Below are positions 16,280-26,427 of a stretch of DNA of 33,237 nt, one piece after another. The stretch's first letter is position 1; the number at the start of each line of letters is the position of its first letter. The translations under genes were made by a program, and so were the position numbers. Below the pieces are notes generated by a model. The model was not told the DNA's origin, did not search any database, and saw nothing but the letters and a program-made list of their open reading frames with translations. The stretch comes from an uncultured Flavobacteriales bacterium (GTDB lineage Bacteria; Bacteroidota; Bacteroidia; Flavobacteriales_G; Salibacteraceae), in assembly GCA_913045895.1 (NCBI GenBank), contig CAJWSQ010000005.1, positions 1 through 33,237 of the forward strand. The letters are read 5' to 3'.

Positions 16280-16682
16280 AGTAAAAAGTGAAAAAGGGCC
16301 GGAGGTTGTAAAACCGAAAAAAAACCGGGTTGGAAAAATCACTCGTCCGATTGCGGAAGTGTTGAGTGGTAATTTCTTGGCTGGTGATAGTGTGGTTAAA
16401 AACCTGCCTTACACTTTGTTTTTGGTGTTGATTGCTTTGATCTATATCGCGAATGGGTATTTGGCAGAAGATACGGTTCGTAATATTAATAAGGTAGGTA
16501 ATGAGCTTAAGGAATTGCGCAGTGAGTACATCACAACAAAGTCTGATTTGATGTACACCACCAAGCAATCTGAGTTAGCGAAAATTATAGAAGAGCGCGG
16601 TTTGGGGTTAGAAGAATCTTATGATCCGCCAAAGAAAATTGTGATTACAGAAGACGAAGAAGAAGCGATTCTAGATAATTAA
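16272..16682 (+). CDS. ftsL: FtsL-like cell division protein
   Basis: 136 aa, bitopic. The basic cytoplasmic tail (1-44) is followed by one transmembrane segment (~45-63, within LPYTLFLVLIALIYIANGYL) and a predicted periplasmic coiled coil (~66-110) ending ELAKIIEERGLGLEES, a pattern typical of FtsL. Sequence similarity to proteobacterial FtsL is low; the call rests on topology, size and position between rsmH and ftsI. It should form the FtsQLB-type complex with FtsQ, although no FtsB is in this window. It overlaps rsmH by 8 bp and ftsI by one base. Confidence 0.85.
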   Translation: MNRVKSEKGPEVVKPKKNRVGKITRPIAEVLSGNFLAGDSVVKNLPYTLFLVLIALIYIANGYLAEDTVRNINKVGNELKELRSEYITTKSDLMYTTKQSELAKIIEERGLGLEESYDPPKKIVITEDEEEAILDN

Positions 16683-18778
16683 TGGAAGATAAAGGCAGCA
16701 TATTAAAACGTACCTATTTCCTATACATGATGTTGGGAGTGTTTGCTGTGGCTATACTTTTCAAGGTTTTTCAAATTGTTTTTGTTCAGGGTGAGCAATG
16801 GCGAGAAAAAGCAGAAAATCTAACGATTCAGTATAGAACCATTGATGCTGTGCGTGGTAATATTTATGCTCTTGATGGTAGTTTGTTGGCTACATCGGTT
16901 CCAATCTACGAAGTGCGTTTTGATCCAAATGCAGAAGCGATTTCAGATGAAATCTTCAATCAGAATTTAGATACGCTTTCGCAATGTCTTTCAAAATTAT
17001 TTAAGGATAAGTCTAAACTAGCGTACAAGCAAGAGTTGACCCATGCTCGAAACAAAGGTGAGCGATACCATTTAATACGCAGAAATGTGAAGTACACGGA
17101 TCTCAAAAAGATGCGTGAATTTCCGCTTTTCAATCGTGGTAGGTATAAAGGTGGGTTTCTGTATGTGCAGCAGAATAAAAGGCAAAAGCCTTTCCGTGTA
17201 TTAGCTGCTCGTACCATTGGCTATGATCGCGATGGTTCAGCTGTTGGATTAGAGGGTGCTTACGATGCAGATTTAAGAGGTGTAAGTGGTAAGCGCTTGA
17301 TGAAGAAAATTGCTGGCGGTGTTTGGATGCCGGTTAGTAGTGAGAATGAAGTTGAGCCAGAAGATGGAAGTGATCTAGTTACAACCATAGATGTCAATAT
17401 TCAAGATGTTGCTGAATCTGCCTTGTTAAAGCAAGTTCAAAAACATGGAGCTGCTAATGGTTGCGTGGTTTTGATGGAAGTTGCAACAGGTGAGATTCGT
17501 GCTATTGCCAATTTACAGCGAGGAGAAGATGGCCGTTATTACGAGTCTTATAATTACGCCATTGGTGCAAGTACTGAGCCTGGTTCAACATTCAAATTGG
17601 CTTCTTATATGGCGGCCATGGAAGATGGCTTTATCGATTTGGATTATAAAATTGAGACTGGAAACGGTAAATATGAGTTCTATGGAACGCGCATGTTCGA
17701 TAGTAAAGAAGGTGGTTACGGAACAATTACCGTAAAAGAAGCTTTTGCTGTATCATCGAACATCGCGGTGGCTAAAATCATCGATAAATTTTATAAAAGT
17801 GACCCTCAAAAATTCATTGATCGCTTATATAGTATGCGTTTGAATGAACCGCTTGGGGTTGAGATTGCTGGTGAAGGTAAGCCGTTTATAAAGTCAGCAA
17901 ACGATCCTTCTTGGTCAGGGATTTCATTGCCTTGGATTTCACATGGATATGAGGTGAGTATGACTCCACTTCAAATTTTGACATTATACAATGCAGTTGC
18001 AAATGATGGCAAAATGGTGAAGCCGATGTTTGTGAAAGGAGTTCAAAAACATGGTAAAACGGTTCAAGAGTTTGAGCCAGTTGTCTTGAAAGATCGCATA
18101 GCTTCAAAAGAAACCATTTCTAAAGTGAAAGAAATGCTGGAAGAGGTGGTGAAGAATGGAACGGCAACCAATTTAAGAGACGCAAACTTCCACATTGCTG
18201 GCAAAACGGGTACGGCACAGATTGCAAAAGGAAAACTCGGTTACGATAAAGTAGCTTATCAAGCATCGTTCTGTGGGTACTTCCCAGCTGAAGATCCAAA
18301 GTATACCTGTATTGTAGTGGTAAATGCTCCATCAAAAAATGTGTATTACGGAAACGTGGTTGCGGGCCCAATCTTCAAAGAAATTGCTGATAAAGTATAC
18401 TCAACCAGTATCGATTTTCATGAGGAGTTGAAAGAGCAGAAAGACGGAGAAGAACTTCGTACTCCGGTTTCTAAAAGTGGATTTGCTCCTGATCTGGCTG
18501 AAGTATTCCAAGATATTGATGTGAAATATATTCAAAAGAATCAAGCTGAATGGGTGTTGACTCAAACATCTCCTGATTCTGTGGATATGTTGCCTGCAAC
18601 AATCAGAGAGAATTTAGTGCCTAATGTTCGTGGTATGGCGGTAGAAGATGCTGTGTACTTATTGGAGAATATGGGCTTGAAAGTTCGAATTGACGGAAAA
18701 GGTGTGGTGAAATACCAGTCTATCCAGCCGGGTGAACGAGTAATAAAAGGTGGAACAATTAAACTGCAACTGACGTGA
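16682..18778 (+). CDS. ftsI: Division-specific penicillin-binding protein (FtsI/PBP3 type) with PASTA domain
   Basis: 698 aa. One N-terminal membrane anchor (~11-34) is followed by a PBP dimer domain and a transpeptidase domain with all three motifs: S302-T-F-K (in EPGSTFKLAS), S358-S-N and K508-T-G-T. A single C-terminal PASTA domain (~640-698) begins at LVPNVRGMAVEDAVYLLENM. E. coli FtsI lacks PASTA; it is usual in Bacillota SpoVD-like and in Bacteroidota PBPs. The enzyme cross-links septal peptidoglycan with FtsW. Its start is in a TAATG overlap with ftsL, and its end overlaps murE by four bases. Confidence 0.95.
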   Translation: MEDKGSILKRTYFLYMMLGVFAVAILFKVFQIVFVQGEQWREKAENLTIQYRTIDAVRGNIYALDGSLLATSVPIYEVRFDPNAEAISDEIFNQNLDTLSQCLSKLFKDKSKLAYKQELTHARNKGERYHLIRRNVKYTDLKKMREFPLFNRGRYKGGFLYVQQNKRQKPFRVLAARTIGYDRDGSAVGLEGAYDADLRGVSGKRLMKKIAGGVWMPVSSENEVEPEDGSDLVTTIDVNIQDVAESALLKQVQKHGAANGCVVLMEVATGEIRAIANLQRGEDGRYYESYNYAIGASTEPGSTFKLASYMAAMEDGFIDLDYKIETGNGKYEFYGTRMFDSKEGGYGTITVKEAFAVSSNIAVAKIIDKFYKSDPQKFIDRLYSMRLNEPLGVEIAGEGKPFIKSANDPSWSGISLPWISHGYEVSMTPLQILTLYNAVANDGKMVKPMFVKGVQKHGKTVQEFEPVVLKDRIASKETISKVKEMLEEVVKNGTATNLRDANFHIAGKTGTAQIAKGKLGYDKVAYQASFCGYFPAEDPKYTCIVVVNAPSKNVYYGNVVAGPIFKEIADKVYSTSIDFHEELKEQKDGEELRTPVSKSGFAPDLAEVFQDIDVKYIQKNQAEWVLTQTSPDSVDMLPATIRENLVPNVRGMAVEDAVYLLENMGLKVRIDGKGVVKYQSIQPGERVIKGGTIKLQLT

Positions 18779-20238
18779 AATTACTGAGCGACATATTATA
18801 TAAGGCGCGCATCGAAGAGGTGGTAGGTTCAACCAATGTTGCCATCGATAAAATTCAATTTGATTCTCGAAAAGTAGAGGCTTTTACAGTTTTTGTAGCT
18901 ATTCCAGGAACTCAAGTTGATGGCCACAAATACATCGATACGGCAATTGATAAAGGTGCTGTTGCGGTTGTTTGTGAAACTCTACCTGAAAATATTCAAG
19001 CTGGTGTTACTTATGTGAAAGTGAAAAGTAGTTCTGAAGCTTTGGGTTTCATTTCGGCTAACTTTTACGATAATCCTTCTTCTAAATTGAAGTTGGTTGG
19101 AGTAACAGGAACCAATGGTAAAACTTCAGTAGTAACGTTGTTGCACCAGTTGTTTACGGCATTGGGTTACAAAGCGGGAATGCTTTCAACTGTGGTAAAT
19201 AAGATCGGGAAAGAAGAGCTGAAAAGTACTCACACAACTCCTGATGCTATTTCTATCAATCACTTGATGCACGACATGGTTGAAGCTGGTTGTGATTACT
19301 GCTTTATGGAAGTGAGTTCTCACGCTATTGATCAACATCGCGTTACTGGATTGAATTTCAAGGTGGCTGTATTTACCAATATCACTCACGATCATTTAGA
19401 TTATCACGAGACTTTCAATAATTACATCAAAGCGAAAAAAGGATTGTTCGATCAACTCGATTCACAAGCTTTTGCTTTGATTAATAAAGACGATAACCAT
19501 GGTGATATCATGGTTCAAAATACCGCTGCCAAAGTATTTGGTTTCTCTGTTCGTTCATTGGCAGAGTACAAAGCGAAAATCATTGAAAACCAATTTACAG
19601 GCTTGCAATTAAACATCAACGGAAATGATGTTTGGACTAAGCTAGTTGGTAAATTCAATGCGTACAATTTGTTAGCTGTTTACGGTGTAGCTGATTTACT
19701 TGGGCAAGAGAAAATCAATGTGCTAACCGAAATCAGTAACCTAAACACAGTTGAAGGTAGATTCCAATATGTGCGTACATCTGATGATGTTGCAGGTATT
19801 GTTGATTATGCGCACACGCCTGATGCTTTGGAGAATGTTTTGAGAACTATCAAGGATATCAGAACTGGAAATGAGCAAGTCATTACAGTTGTGGGTTGTG
19901 GTGGTGATCGCGATAAAACCAAACGACCAGAAATGGCTCGCATCGCTTGTGAATTCAGTGATCGCGTAATTCTAACTTCAGATAATCCGCGAAGCGAAGA
20001 TCCGCAGGTTATTATCACCGAAATGCAAGCTGGTGTTCCTGCGCAACACTTTAAGAAAACAACACAAATCGTAGATCGCAAAGAAGCGATCAAAGCTGCT
20101 ATCTCATTGTCGCAACCGGGTGATATCATTTTGATTGCTGGTAAGGGACATGAGAAATACCAAGAAATTAACGGTGTTCGTCACGATTTTGACGACATGG
20201 CCATTATGAAAGAACTCTTTAAACTGATGAAGTCGTAA
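18775..20238 (+). CDS. murE: UDP-MurNAc-tripeptide synthetase MurE, meso-diaminopimelate type (GTG start)
   Basis: 487 aa. The start is GTG within the GTGA overlap with the ftsI stop. It has an N-terminal uridine-binding domain, the ATP loop GTNGKTS (112-118), [21 protein letters not shown] and the DNPR motif at 403-406 (DNPRSEDP). The DNPR motif is the known marker of enzymes that add meso-diaminopimelate rather than L-lysine, so the peptidoglycan is expected to be the DAP type. The late block GKGHEKYQ is also typical. Confidence 0.96.
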   Translation: MKLLSDILYKARIEEVVGSTNVAIDKIQFDSRKVEAFTVFVAIPGTQVDGHKYIDTAIDKGAVAVVCETLPENIQAGVTYVKVKSSSEALGFISANFYDNPSSKLKLVGVTGTNGKTSVVTLLHQLFTALGYKAGMLSTVVNKIGKEELKSTHTTPDAISINHLMHDMVEAGCDYCFMEVSSHAIDQHRVTGLNFKVAVFTNITHDHLDYHETFNNYIKAKKGLFDQLDSQAFALINKDDNHGDIMVQNTAAKVFGFSVRSLAEYKAKIIENQFTGLQLNINGNDVWTKLVGKFNAYNLLAVYGVADLLGQEKINVLTEISNLNTVEGRFQYVRTSDDVAGIVDYAHTPDALENVLRTIKDIRTGNEQVITVVGCGGDRDKTKRPEMARIACEFSDRVILTSDNPRSEDPQVIITEMQAGVPAQHFKKTTQIVDRKEAIKAAISLSQPGDIILIAGKGHEKYQEINGVRHDFDDMAIMKELFKLMKS

Positions 20239-20239
20239 G

Positions 20240-21472
20240 ATGCTGTACTATTTATTTCAATATCTCGATTCTTTAGATGTTCCAGGAACTGGGGTGTTTC
20301 AATACATCTCATTTCGTGCTGCCATGTCGGTAGTTACCTCGCTGTTCATCAGCATGTTTTTTGGGAAATACATCATCCAGTTGTTGCAAAAACAGCAAGT
20401 GGGCGAAATCGTTCGTGATCTTGGTTTAGAAGGTCAAATCCAAAAACAAGGAACCCCAACAATGGGTGGTTTAATGATTTTGGCTGCGATTATCATCCCG
20501 ACTTTGTTGTTCGCCAAATTGGATAACATCTACATCATTTTGATGTTGGTTTCAACAGTTTGGTTAGGTGCAATCGGATTCATAGATGATTACATCAAGG
20601 TTTTCAAAAAGAACAAAGAAGGACTTCAAGGAAAGTTCAAAATCATAGGTCAAGTTGGAATTGGAATTATCGCAGGATCAATCTTGTATTTCCACAAAGA
20701 TGTTCAGGTAAAAGAGCCTATTCCGATTGAGCAGGTTACAGAAGTTCTTCCAACTGACAATGTAATTGATGATGTGGTTTGGAGAAATCAGCGCTCAACT
20801 GAAACAACCATTCCATTCTTCAAAAACAACGAATTCGATTACTCTCGATTATTGACTTGGATCAGCGGTGATTTAGCTGATTACACTTGGTTGATTTTCA
20901 TTCCGCTGGTAATTATTGTGGTTACGGCTGTGAGTAATGGAGCTAATATGACAGATGGTCTGGATGGTTTAGCTGCCGGTACGTCTGGGATTATTGGAGG
21001 TGCACTTGCCATTTTCGCATTTGTGAGTGGTAACTACGTTTTTGCCGATTACCTCAATATCATGTACATCCCAGAAACGGGTGAGTTAACCATTTACATC
21101 GGTGCTTTCATCGGAGCTTGTATCGGTTTCTTGTGGTACAACGCTTATCCGGCCCAAGTTTTCATGGGAGATACGGGTTCACTGGCTTTGGGTGGAATTA
21201 TCGCAGTGGTGGCATTGGCTATTCGCAAAGAGATGATTTTACCTGTACTGTGTGGTGTTTTCGTAATCGAAAACCTCTCGGTAATGATCCAGGTGAGCTA
21301 TTTCAAATACACGAAAAAGAAATACGGTGAAGGTAGAAGGGTCTTTAAAATGGCTCCAATTCATCACCATTTTCAGAAAATGAATATGCACGAAGCTAAG
21401 ATTGTGAACCGCTTTTGGATTGTGGGAATCATGTTGGCTGTGATCAGTATTGTAACCCTAAAACTTCGATAA
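20240..21472 (+). CDS. mraY: Phospho-MurNAc-pentapeptide-transferase MraY
   Basis: 410 aa, polytopic inner-membrane enzyme that makes lipid I from UDP-MurNAc-pentapeptide and undecaprenyl phosphate. Conserved catalytic features are D116/D117 (GFIDDYIK), D239 and D242 in [12 protein letters not shown], and the His block PIHHHFQ (H375-H377). It is about 50 residues longer than E. coli MraY. The extra length is mostly a hydrophilic insertion at about residues 150-205 ([13 protein letters not shown] to TTIPFFKNN), probably an enlarged extracytoplasmic loop. It starts one base after the murE stop. Confidence 0.96.
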   Translation: MLYYLFQYLDSLDVPGTGVFQYISFRAAMSVVTSLFISMFFGKYIIQLLQKQQVGEIVRDLGLEGQIQKQGTPTMGGLMILAAIIIPTLLFAKLDNIYIILMLVSTVWLGAIGFIDDYIKVFKKNKEGLQGKFKIIGQVGIGIIAGSILYFHKDVQVKEPIPIEQVTEVLPTDNVIDDVVWRNQRSTETTIPFFKNNEFDYSRLLTWISGDLADYTWLIFIPLVIIVVTAVSNGANMTDGLDGLAAGTSGIIGGALAIFAFVSGNYVFADYLNIMYIPETGELTIYIGAFIGACIGFLWYNAYPAQVFMGDTGSLALGGIIAVVALAIRKEMILPVLCGVFVIENLSVMIQVSYFKYTKKKYGEGRRVFKMAPIHHHFQKMNMHEAKIVNRFWIVGIMLAVISIVTLKLR

Positions 21473-21475
21473 GCC

Positions 21476-22813
21476 GTGCAAGGTGAACTCGTGATTTTAG
21501 GTGGAGGTGAAAGTGGCGTTGGCGCTGCCCTTTTAGCTCAAAATAAAGGTTTCAAGGTCTTTGTTTCAGATCGAGGAACCATTCAAGAAAAGCGTCAAAA
21601 AGTTCTTTTACAGGCTGGAATTGAATTCGAACAAGGGCAACATGATGAAGCACGCATTTTAAATGCAAATGAAGTCATTAAAAGTCCGGGTATTCCTGAT
21701 AAAGCTCCGTTGATTGTGGCGCTTCGCGAAAAGGGAATATCCATTATCGATGAATTGGAATTCGCTGCTAGATATACGCAAGGAAAGTTGATTGGAATTA
21801 CCGGGACAAACGGTAAAACAACCACCACTTCTTTGATTTATCACGTGCTCAGTAAAGCTGGACTCAAAGTGGGTTTAGGTGGAAACATTGGTAAAAGCAT
21901 GGCAGCGCAGTTGGTTGATGGTGATTTTGATTATTGGGTTTTAGAAGTAAGCTCATTCCAATTGGATGGGATGCATGAAACTCGCTTCAATATTGCTATT
22001 CTGTTGAATATCACGGAAGATCATTTAGATCGCTACAACTATGAATTTCAGAATTACATCGATTCCAAATTCAGGATTATTCAAAACCAAACAGCAGATG
22101 ATCATTTCATCTTTTGGGCAGATGATCCAATCATTCAACGTGAAATGGAAAAGCGAAATATCCCTGCGCAAAAGCATGGATTTTCACTCGAATCACCCCA
22201 GCCAGAAGGAGCTTATTTAAAAGAGGATCAAATCAGATTTAAGATAAAAGAAGAGGAACTATTTATGTCAGTACATGAGCTTGCAATTCAAGGGCGTCAC
22301 AACGCTAACAACACTATGGCTAGTGGAATTACCGCTAGAGTGTTAGACATCCGAAAAGAAATCATCCGTGATAGCTTATCGGATTTCCAAAATGTAGAAC
22401 ATCGCTTAGAGTATGTTACTAAAATCTCTGGCGTTGAATACATCAACGATTCAAAAGCAACCAACGTAAACTCAACTTGGTATGCACTTGAATCTATGAC
22501 AGAACCTACCATTTGGATTGTTGGTGGTGTAGATAAAGGAAACGACTACACGCAACTTTATGATTTGGTAAAAGACAAAGTGAAAACCATTATCGCTTTG
22601 GGAAAAGACAACTCTAAAATCCTAAACGGGTTAGGTGTTTTAGGTAAAGAAATGTATGAAGCTACAAGCATGATTGAAGCGGTTGCAATTGCATACCGAA
22701 TTGCTGAGAAAGGCGATAACGTGTTGTTGTCTCCTGCTTGTGCAAGTTTTGATTTGTTTGAGAGCTACGAAGACAGAGGAAATCAATTTAAAGACGCTGT
22801 TCGTTCATTATAA
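21476..22813 (+). CDS. murD: UDP-MurNAc-L-alanine:D-glutamate ligase MurD (GTG start)
   Basis: 445 aa. The chosen start is GTG at 21476, three bases after the mraY stop; the residues immediately after it (ELVILGGGESGVGAALLA) are the N-terminal nucleotide-binding motif, so a later start would cut the fold. The ATP loop is TGTNGKTTTT (109-118). Further family blocks are LEVSSFQLDGM, NITEDHLDRY, EYINDSKATNVNS and LLSPACASFDLFESYEDRG. It adds D-Glu to UDP-MurNAc-L-Ala in the cytoplasm. It shares one base with ftsW in a TAATG overlap. Confidence 0.96.
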   Translation: MQGELVILGGGESGVGAALLAQNKGFKVFVSDRGTIQEKRQKVLLQAGIEFEQGQHDEARILNANEVIKSPGIPDKAPLIVALREKGISIIDELEFAARYTQGKLIGITGTNGKTTTTSLIYHVLSKAGLKVGLGGNIGKSMAAQLVDGDFDYWVLEVSSFQLDGMHETRFNIAILLNITEDHLDRYNYEFQNYIDSKFRIIQNQTADDHFIFWADDPIIQREMEKRNIPAQKHGFSLESPQPEGAYLKEDQIRFKIKEEELFMSVHELAIQGRHNANNTMASGITARVLDIRKEIIRDSLSDFQNVEHRLEYVTKISGVEYINDSKATNVNSTWYALESMTEPTIWIVGGVDKGNDYTQLYDLVKDKVKTIIALGKDNSKILNGLGVLGKEMYEATSMIEAVAIAYRIAEKGDNVLLSPACASFDLFESYEDRGNQFKDAVRSL

Positions 22814-24000
22814 TGCAACGATTATTCAAATATATCGGAGGTGATAAAGCCATTTGGATGGTGGTGCTTTTTATGGCGCTATCTTCTGTGCTTTTGGTGT
22901 ATAGTTCCATCGTTACTCTGGCTTACAAATACCAGGATGGTAACACGATGTACTATATTCTCAAACATGCGGTGTTTATTGTTACCGGATTTGGATTCAT
23001 TTATATTATCCACAAAATCAACTACAAGTATTTTTCGAGGGTGGCGCAACTCCTCTTCTGGATAAGTATTCCGTTGTTGCTGCTCACGCTGATTATGGGG
23101 GCTAACCTGAACAATGCAAGCCGATGGTTAGTGATTCCAATAATCAATCAATCGTTCCAAACATCCGATTTGGCTAAGCTCTCGCTGATTATGTTTACAG
23201 CAAGAACTTTGTCGATTCGCAAAGATCAATTGGGCGATTTTTATCAAGGGTTTCTCGCTTTGTTGATACCTGTTGGTATCATCACAGTGTTGATTTTACC
23301 AGCCAACTTTTCAACTGCTGCAGTACTTTTTACAACCTGCATGATGTTGATGTTTATGGCTGGAGTGAAGCTGAAACACATGGCCGTTTTAATTCCTGCG
23401 GGGATTGGAGCTCTGGCTTTAATATTCACAATCGCAACCGTAAAACCAGAATTATTCCCGCGTGCTGAAACTTGGAAAAAGCGTGTTGAACGTTTTATCG
23501 GTGGAGAAGAAGATCGCGATGGAAACTATCAGGTTGAACAAGCTAAAATTGCAATCGCATCAGGTGGTGTAACAGGTAAAGGTCCTGGAAACTCAACGCA
23601 AAGAAACTTCTTGCCTCACCCGTATTCTGATTTCATTTACGCCATCGTTTTGGAAGAGTATGGGTTGTTTGGAGGTTTAATTGTGATGATGTTCTATTTG
23701 ATTTTGCTTTTCCGATCAATCAAGATTGTACAAAAAGTAGAACATAGTTTCGGGGCGTACCTAGTTCTGGGGTTGAGTTTCAGTCTAGTTTTTCAAGGAT
23801 TGATTAACATGGCTGTAAACGTAAACCTATTGCCAGTAACAGGGCAGCCATTGCCACTAGTGAGTATGGGAGGAACCTCTTTGTGGTTCACGTGTATCTC
23901 ATTGGGAATTATATTGAGTGTAAGTCGCTCTGTTGAGCAAAACGAAATAGAAGCCGAAACCGCAAAATCAAAGAAAGGAGGCAATTATGTCGTCTCTTAA
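22813..24000 (+). CDS. ftsW: Septal peptidoglycan glycosyltransferase FtsW (SEDS family)
   Basis: 395 aa with about ten hydrophobic spans. SEDS-family blocks are NNASRWLVI near residue 100, QVEQAKIAIASGG, STQRNFLPHPYSDFIYA, EEYGLFGG and PVTGQPLPLVSMGGTS near the end. It polymerises lipid II at the septum in partnership with the ftsI product. The C-terminal tail is short, charged and cytoplasmic. Its 3' end overlaps murG by 14 bp. Confidence 0.96.
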   Translation: MQRLFKYIGGDKAIWMVVLFMALSSVLLVYSSIVTLAYKYQDGNTMYYILKHAVFIVTGFGFIYIIHKINYKYFSRVAQLLFWISIPLLLLTLIMGANLNNASRWLVIPIINQSFQTSDLAKLSLIMFTARTLSIRKDQLGDFYQGFLALLIPVGIITVLILPANFSTAAVLFTTCMMLMFMAGVKLKHMAVLIPAGIGALALIFTIATVKPELFPRAETWKKRVERFIGGEEDRDGNYQVEQAKIAIASGGVTGKGPGNSTQRNFLPHPYSDFIYAIVLEEYGLFGGLIVMMFYLILLFRSIKIVQKVEHSFGAYLVLGLSFSLVFQGLINMAVNVNLLPVTGQPLPLVSMGGTSLWFTCISLGIILSVSRSVEQNEIEAETAKSKKGGNYVVS

Positions 24001-25090
24001 AGTGATTATAAGCGGTGGAGGAACCGGTGGACATATTTTTCCTGCAGTAGCCATTGCAAATGCCATTAAAGCAAAGCGACCACAAGCAGAATTTTTGTTT
24101 GTAGGTGCGCAAGACAAGATGGAAATGGAAAAAGTTCCTGCTGCTGGATATAAAATTGAAGGGCTTTGGATCAGTGGAATTCAGCGCAGTTTATCTGTTC
24201 AGAATTTATTGTTTCCTTTCAAGTTGATTAGCTCGCTTTCTAAAGCAAAGCGAATCATCAAAGAATTCAAGCCTGATGTAGCTGTTGGAACAGGCGGTTT
24301 TGCCAGTGGTCCAACATTAAAAGCAGCAACATCATTAAAGATACCAGCTGTAATTCAGGAGCAAAATTCTTTCCCTGGAATCACCAATAAGTGGTTAGCC
24401 AAGGATGTGAAGAAAATTTGCGTGGCTTACGATGGAATGGAACAATTCTTCCCGAAAGACAAAATTCTTTTCACTGGGAATCCAGTACGGAAAGAAATGG
24501 TTCAGTTGGAAGGAAAGCGAGATAAAGCATTCCAAAAGTTTGGCTTAGATAAAGAAAAGCCTGTGGTTTTGGTTGTAGGAGGAAGCTTAGGTGCTCGTTC
24601 AATCAATCAAGCATTGATGCCGCAATTACAAAAGTTGGTTGATGCAGGTATTCAACTGATTTGGCAAACAGGGAAATTCACTTTTCAAGAAGCTTCTGAT
24701 GCTGCAAAACCATTTGCTGATAAAGGAATTTTTGTTTCTGATTTTATCTACGAAATGGATCTAGCATACGCAGCAGCCGATGTAGTTATTTCTCGCGCAG
24801 GAGCAATTGCTGTTTCTGAATTGTGTTTGGTGAAAAAGCCGGCTATTCTGGTTCCGTTTCCTTTTGCCGCTGAAGATCATCAAACCAAAAATGCAATGGC
24901 ATTGGTGAATCACAGCGCAGCAATTCACATTGCAGATAAAGATGCTGCAGCAAACTTGGTTGCTGAAACCATTGCATTGGTTCAGGATAAAACCAAACAA
25001 GAACAATTGAGTAAAAATATGGCTGAATTGGGGGTGCCTGACTCAGCTGATATCATAGCAGACGAAGTCATCAAATTGGCTGAAAAATGA
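23987..25090 (+). CDS. murG: Lipid II-forming GlcNAc transferase MurG
   Basis: 367 aa. It transfers GlcNAc from UDP-GlcNAc to lipid I on the inner face of the membrane. The glycine loop GGGTGGHIFPA is at residues 10-20. Later blocks are VGTGGFASGP, IQEQNSFPGITNKWLA, VVGGSLGARSIN and the UDP-GlcNAc region SRAGAIAVSELC followed by PFPFAAEDHQTKNA. The ATG is preceded by a purine-rich GAAAGGAGG inside the ftsW coding end, one of the few good Shine-Dalgarno-like sites in the window. Confidence 0.97.
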   Translation: MSSLKVIISGGGTGGHIFPAVAIANAIKAKRPQAEFLFVGAQDKMEMEKVPAAGYKIEGLWISGIQRSLSVQNLLFPFKLISSLSKAKRIIKEFKPDVAVGTGGFASGPTLKAATSLKIPAVIQEQNSFPGITNKWLAKDVKKICVAYDGMEQFFPKDKILFTGNPVRKEMVQLEGKRDKAFQKFGLDKEKPVVLVVGGSLGARSINQALMPQLQKLVDAGIQLIWQTGKFTFQEASDAAKPFADKGIFVSDFIYEMDLAYAAADVVISRAGAIAVSELCLVKKPAILVPFPFAAEDHQTKNAMALVNHSAAIHIADKDAAANLVAETIALVQDKTKQEQLSKNMAELGVPDSADIIADEVIKLAEK

Positions 25091-26427
25091 ATGTAAATAT
25101 CCTACATAAAGTGTATTTCTTAGGAATAGGAGGCATAGGCATGAGTGCTTTGGCTCGCTACTTCTTGGAGCATGGCGTGCAGGTTTCTGGCTACGATAAA
25201 ACGCCAAGTGAAATCACCGAAGCCTTAGAGCAAGAAGGTGCTCAAATTCATTTTTCTGAAGAACCCAATTTAGTGCCTCAAGATGCCGAGTTGGTAGTGT
25301 ACACACCTGCTATTCCAGCCAACCACAATGAGTGGGAAGCAGTAAAAGGTTTGGGAGTTCCTGTGTTAAAAAGAGCTCAAGTTTTAGGCTTGATTTCTAA
25401 TGTGCAGCAAACCTTAGCGGTTGCAGGAACACATGGAAAAACCACAACTTCATCCATGTTCAGTCATGTGGTGAATACCGTTGCAGGAAGTGTAAATGCT
25501 TTTATAGGTGGCGTGATGACCAATTACGGAACCAATCACCTTTTCAATGAAAATGCGCCTTTTACCGTGGTTGAGGCTGATGAGTATGATCGTTCGTTTT
25601 TGCACTTGAAGCCAAAAGGAGCAATCATCACCAGTACAGATGCTGATCATTTAGATATTTATGGATCATCGAATGAGATGATTTCAGGATTTCAAGCGTT
25701 TGCCAATTTGGTTGAACAAGTGGTTGTTGCTCATGAAGATGTGCATGTAAAACCTGAACAGGCAAAGTCAATCAGTTACGGAAAGCAAGAAAGTAACGAT
25801 TATCAATTAACGAACATTCACGTTGATAATGGGTTTCAATGTGGAACGGTAATTTCGAGTTCAAAAAAAGTTGAGCTGAGAATTCAACTTCCAGGAGATC
25901 ATAATTTATTGAATGCAACTGCGGCTTATGCCCTTTCAGTTGAAATGGGTTTAGATGCCAATCAAGTGATTGAGGCCTTAGCTTCATTCAAAGGTGTTAA
26001 GCGCAGATTTGAGGTTGTGTATCAAAACAACGATGTGATTTATGTAGATGACTACGCACATCATCCAACAGAATTGAAAGCAGCCATTCAAGCAGCACGT
26101 CAGTTTTATCCAGGTAAAAAAATCACTGGTATTTTTCAGCCTCATTTGTTTTCGAGAACCAGAGATTTTGAACCAGAATTCGCCAAAGTCCTTTCTACCC
26201 TTGATCAGTTGTTGCTGATGGAGATTTATCCAGCGCGTGAACTGCCAATTGATGGCATCACATCAACTGCACTTTTGGAAAAAACCACACTTGAACATAA
26301 GCAGCTGGTACAAAAAGAAGAATTATTAGAAGCTGTAAAAACAGCTCATCCTGAAGTTCTCATGACATTGGGAGCTGGAGATATAGATCGATTTGTGAAA
26401 CCATTAAAAGAACTTTTATCAGCATGA
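25087..26427 (+). CDS. murC: UDP-N-acetylmuramate:L-alanine ligase MurC
   Basis: 446 aa. N-terminal nucleotide-binding motif YFLGIGGIGMSALARY (10-25); ATP loop GTHGKTTT (114-121); further blocks VVEADEYDRSFL, DADHLDIYG, YVDDYAHHPTELKA and IFQPHLFSRTRDF. It adds the first amino acid of the stem peptide. It overlaps murG and ftsQ by four bases each (ATGA), so translation is probably coupled through all three genes. Confidence 0.97.
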   Translation: MNVNILHKVYFLGIGGIGMSALARYFLEHGVQVSGYDKTPSEITEALEQEGAQIHFSEEPNLVPQDAELVVYTPAIPANHNEWEAVKGLGVPVLKRAQVLGLISNVQQTLAVAGTHGKTTTSSMFSHVVNTVAGSVNAFIGGVMTNYGTNHLFNENAPFTVVEADEYDRSFLHLKPKGAIITSTDADHLDIYGSSNEMISGFQAFANLVEQVVVAHEDVHVKPEQAKSISYGKQESNDYQLTNIHVDNGFQCGTVISSSKKVELRIQLPGDHNLLNATAAYALSVEMGLDANQVIEALASFKGVKRRFEVVYQNNDVIYVDDYAHHPTELKAAIQAARQFYPGKKITGIFQPHLFSRTRDFEPEFAKVLSTLDQLLLMEIYPARELPIDGITSTALLEKTTLEHKQLVQKEELLEAVKTAHPEVLMTLGAGDIDRFVKPLKELLSA

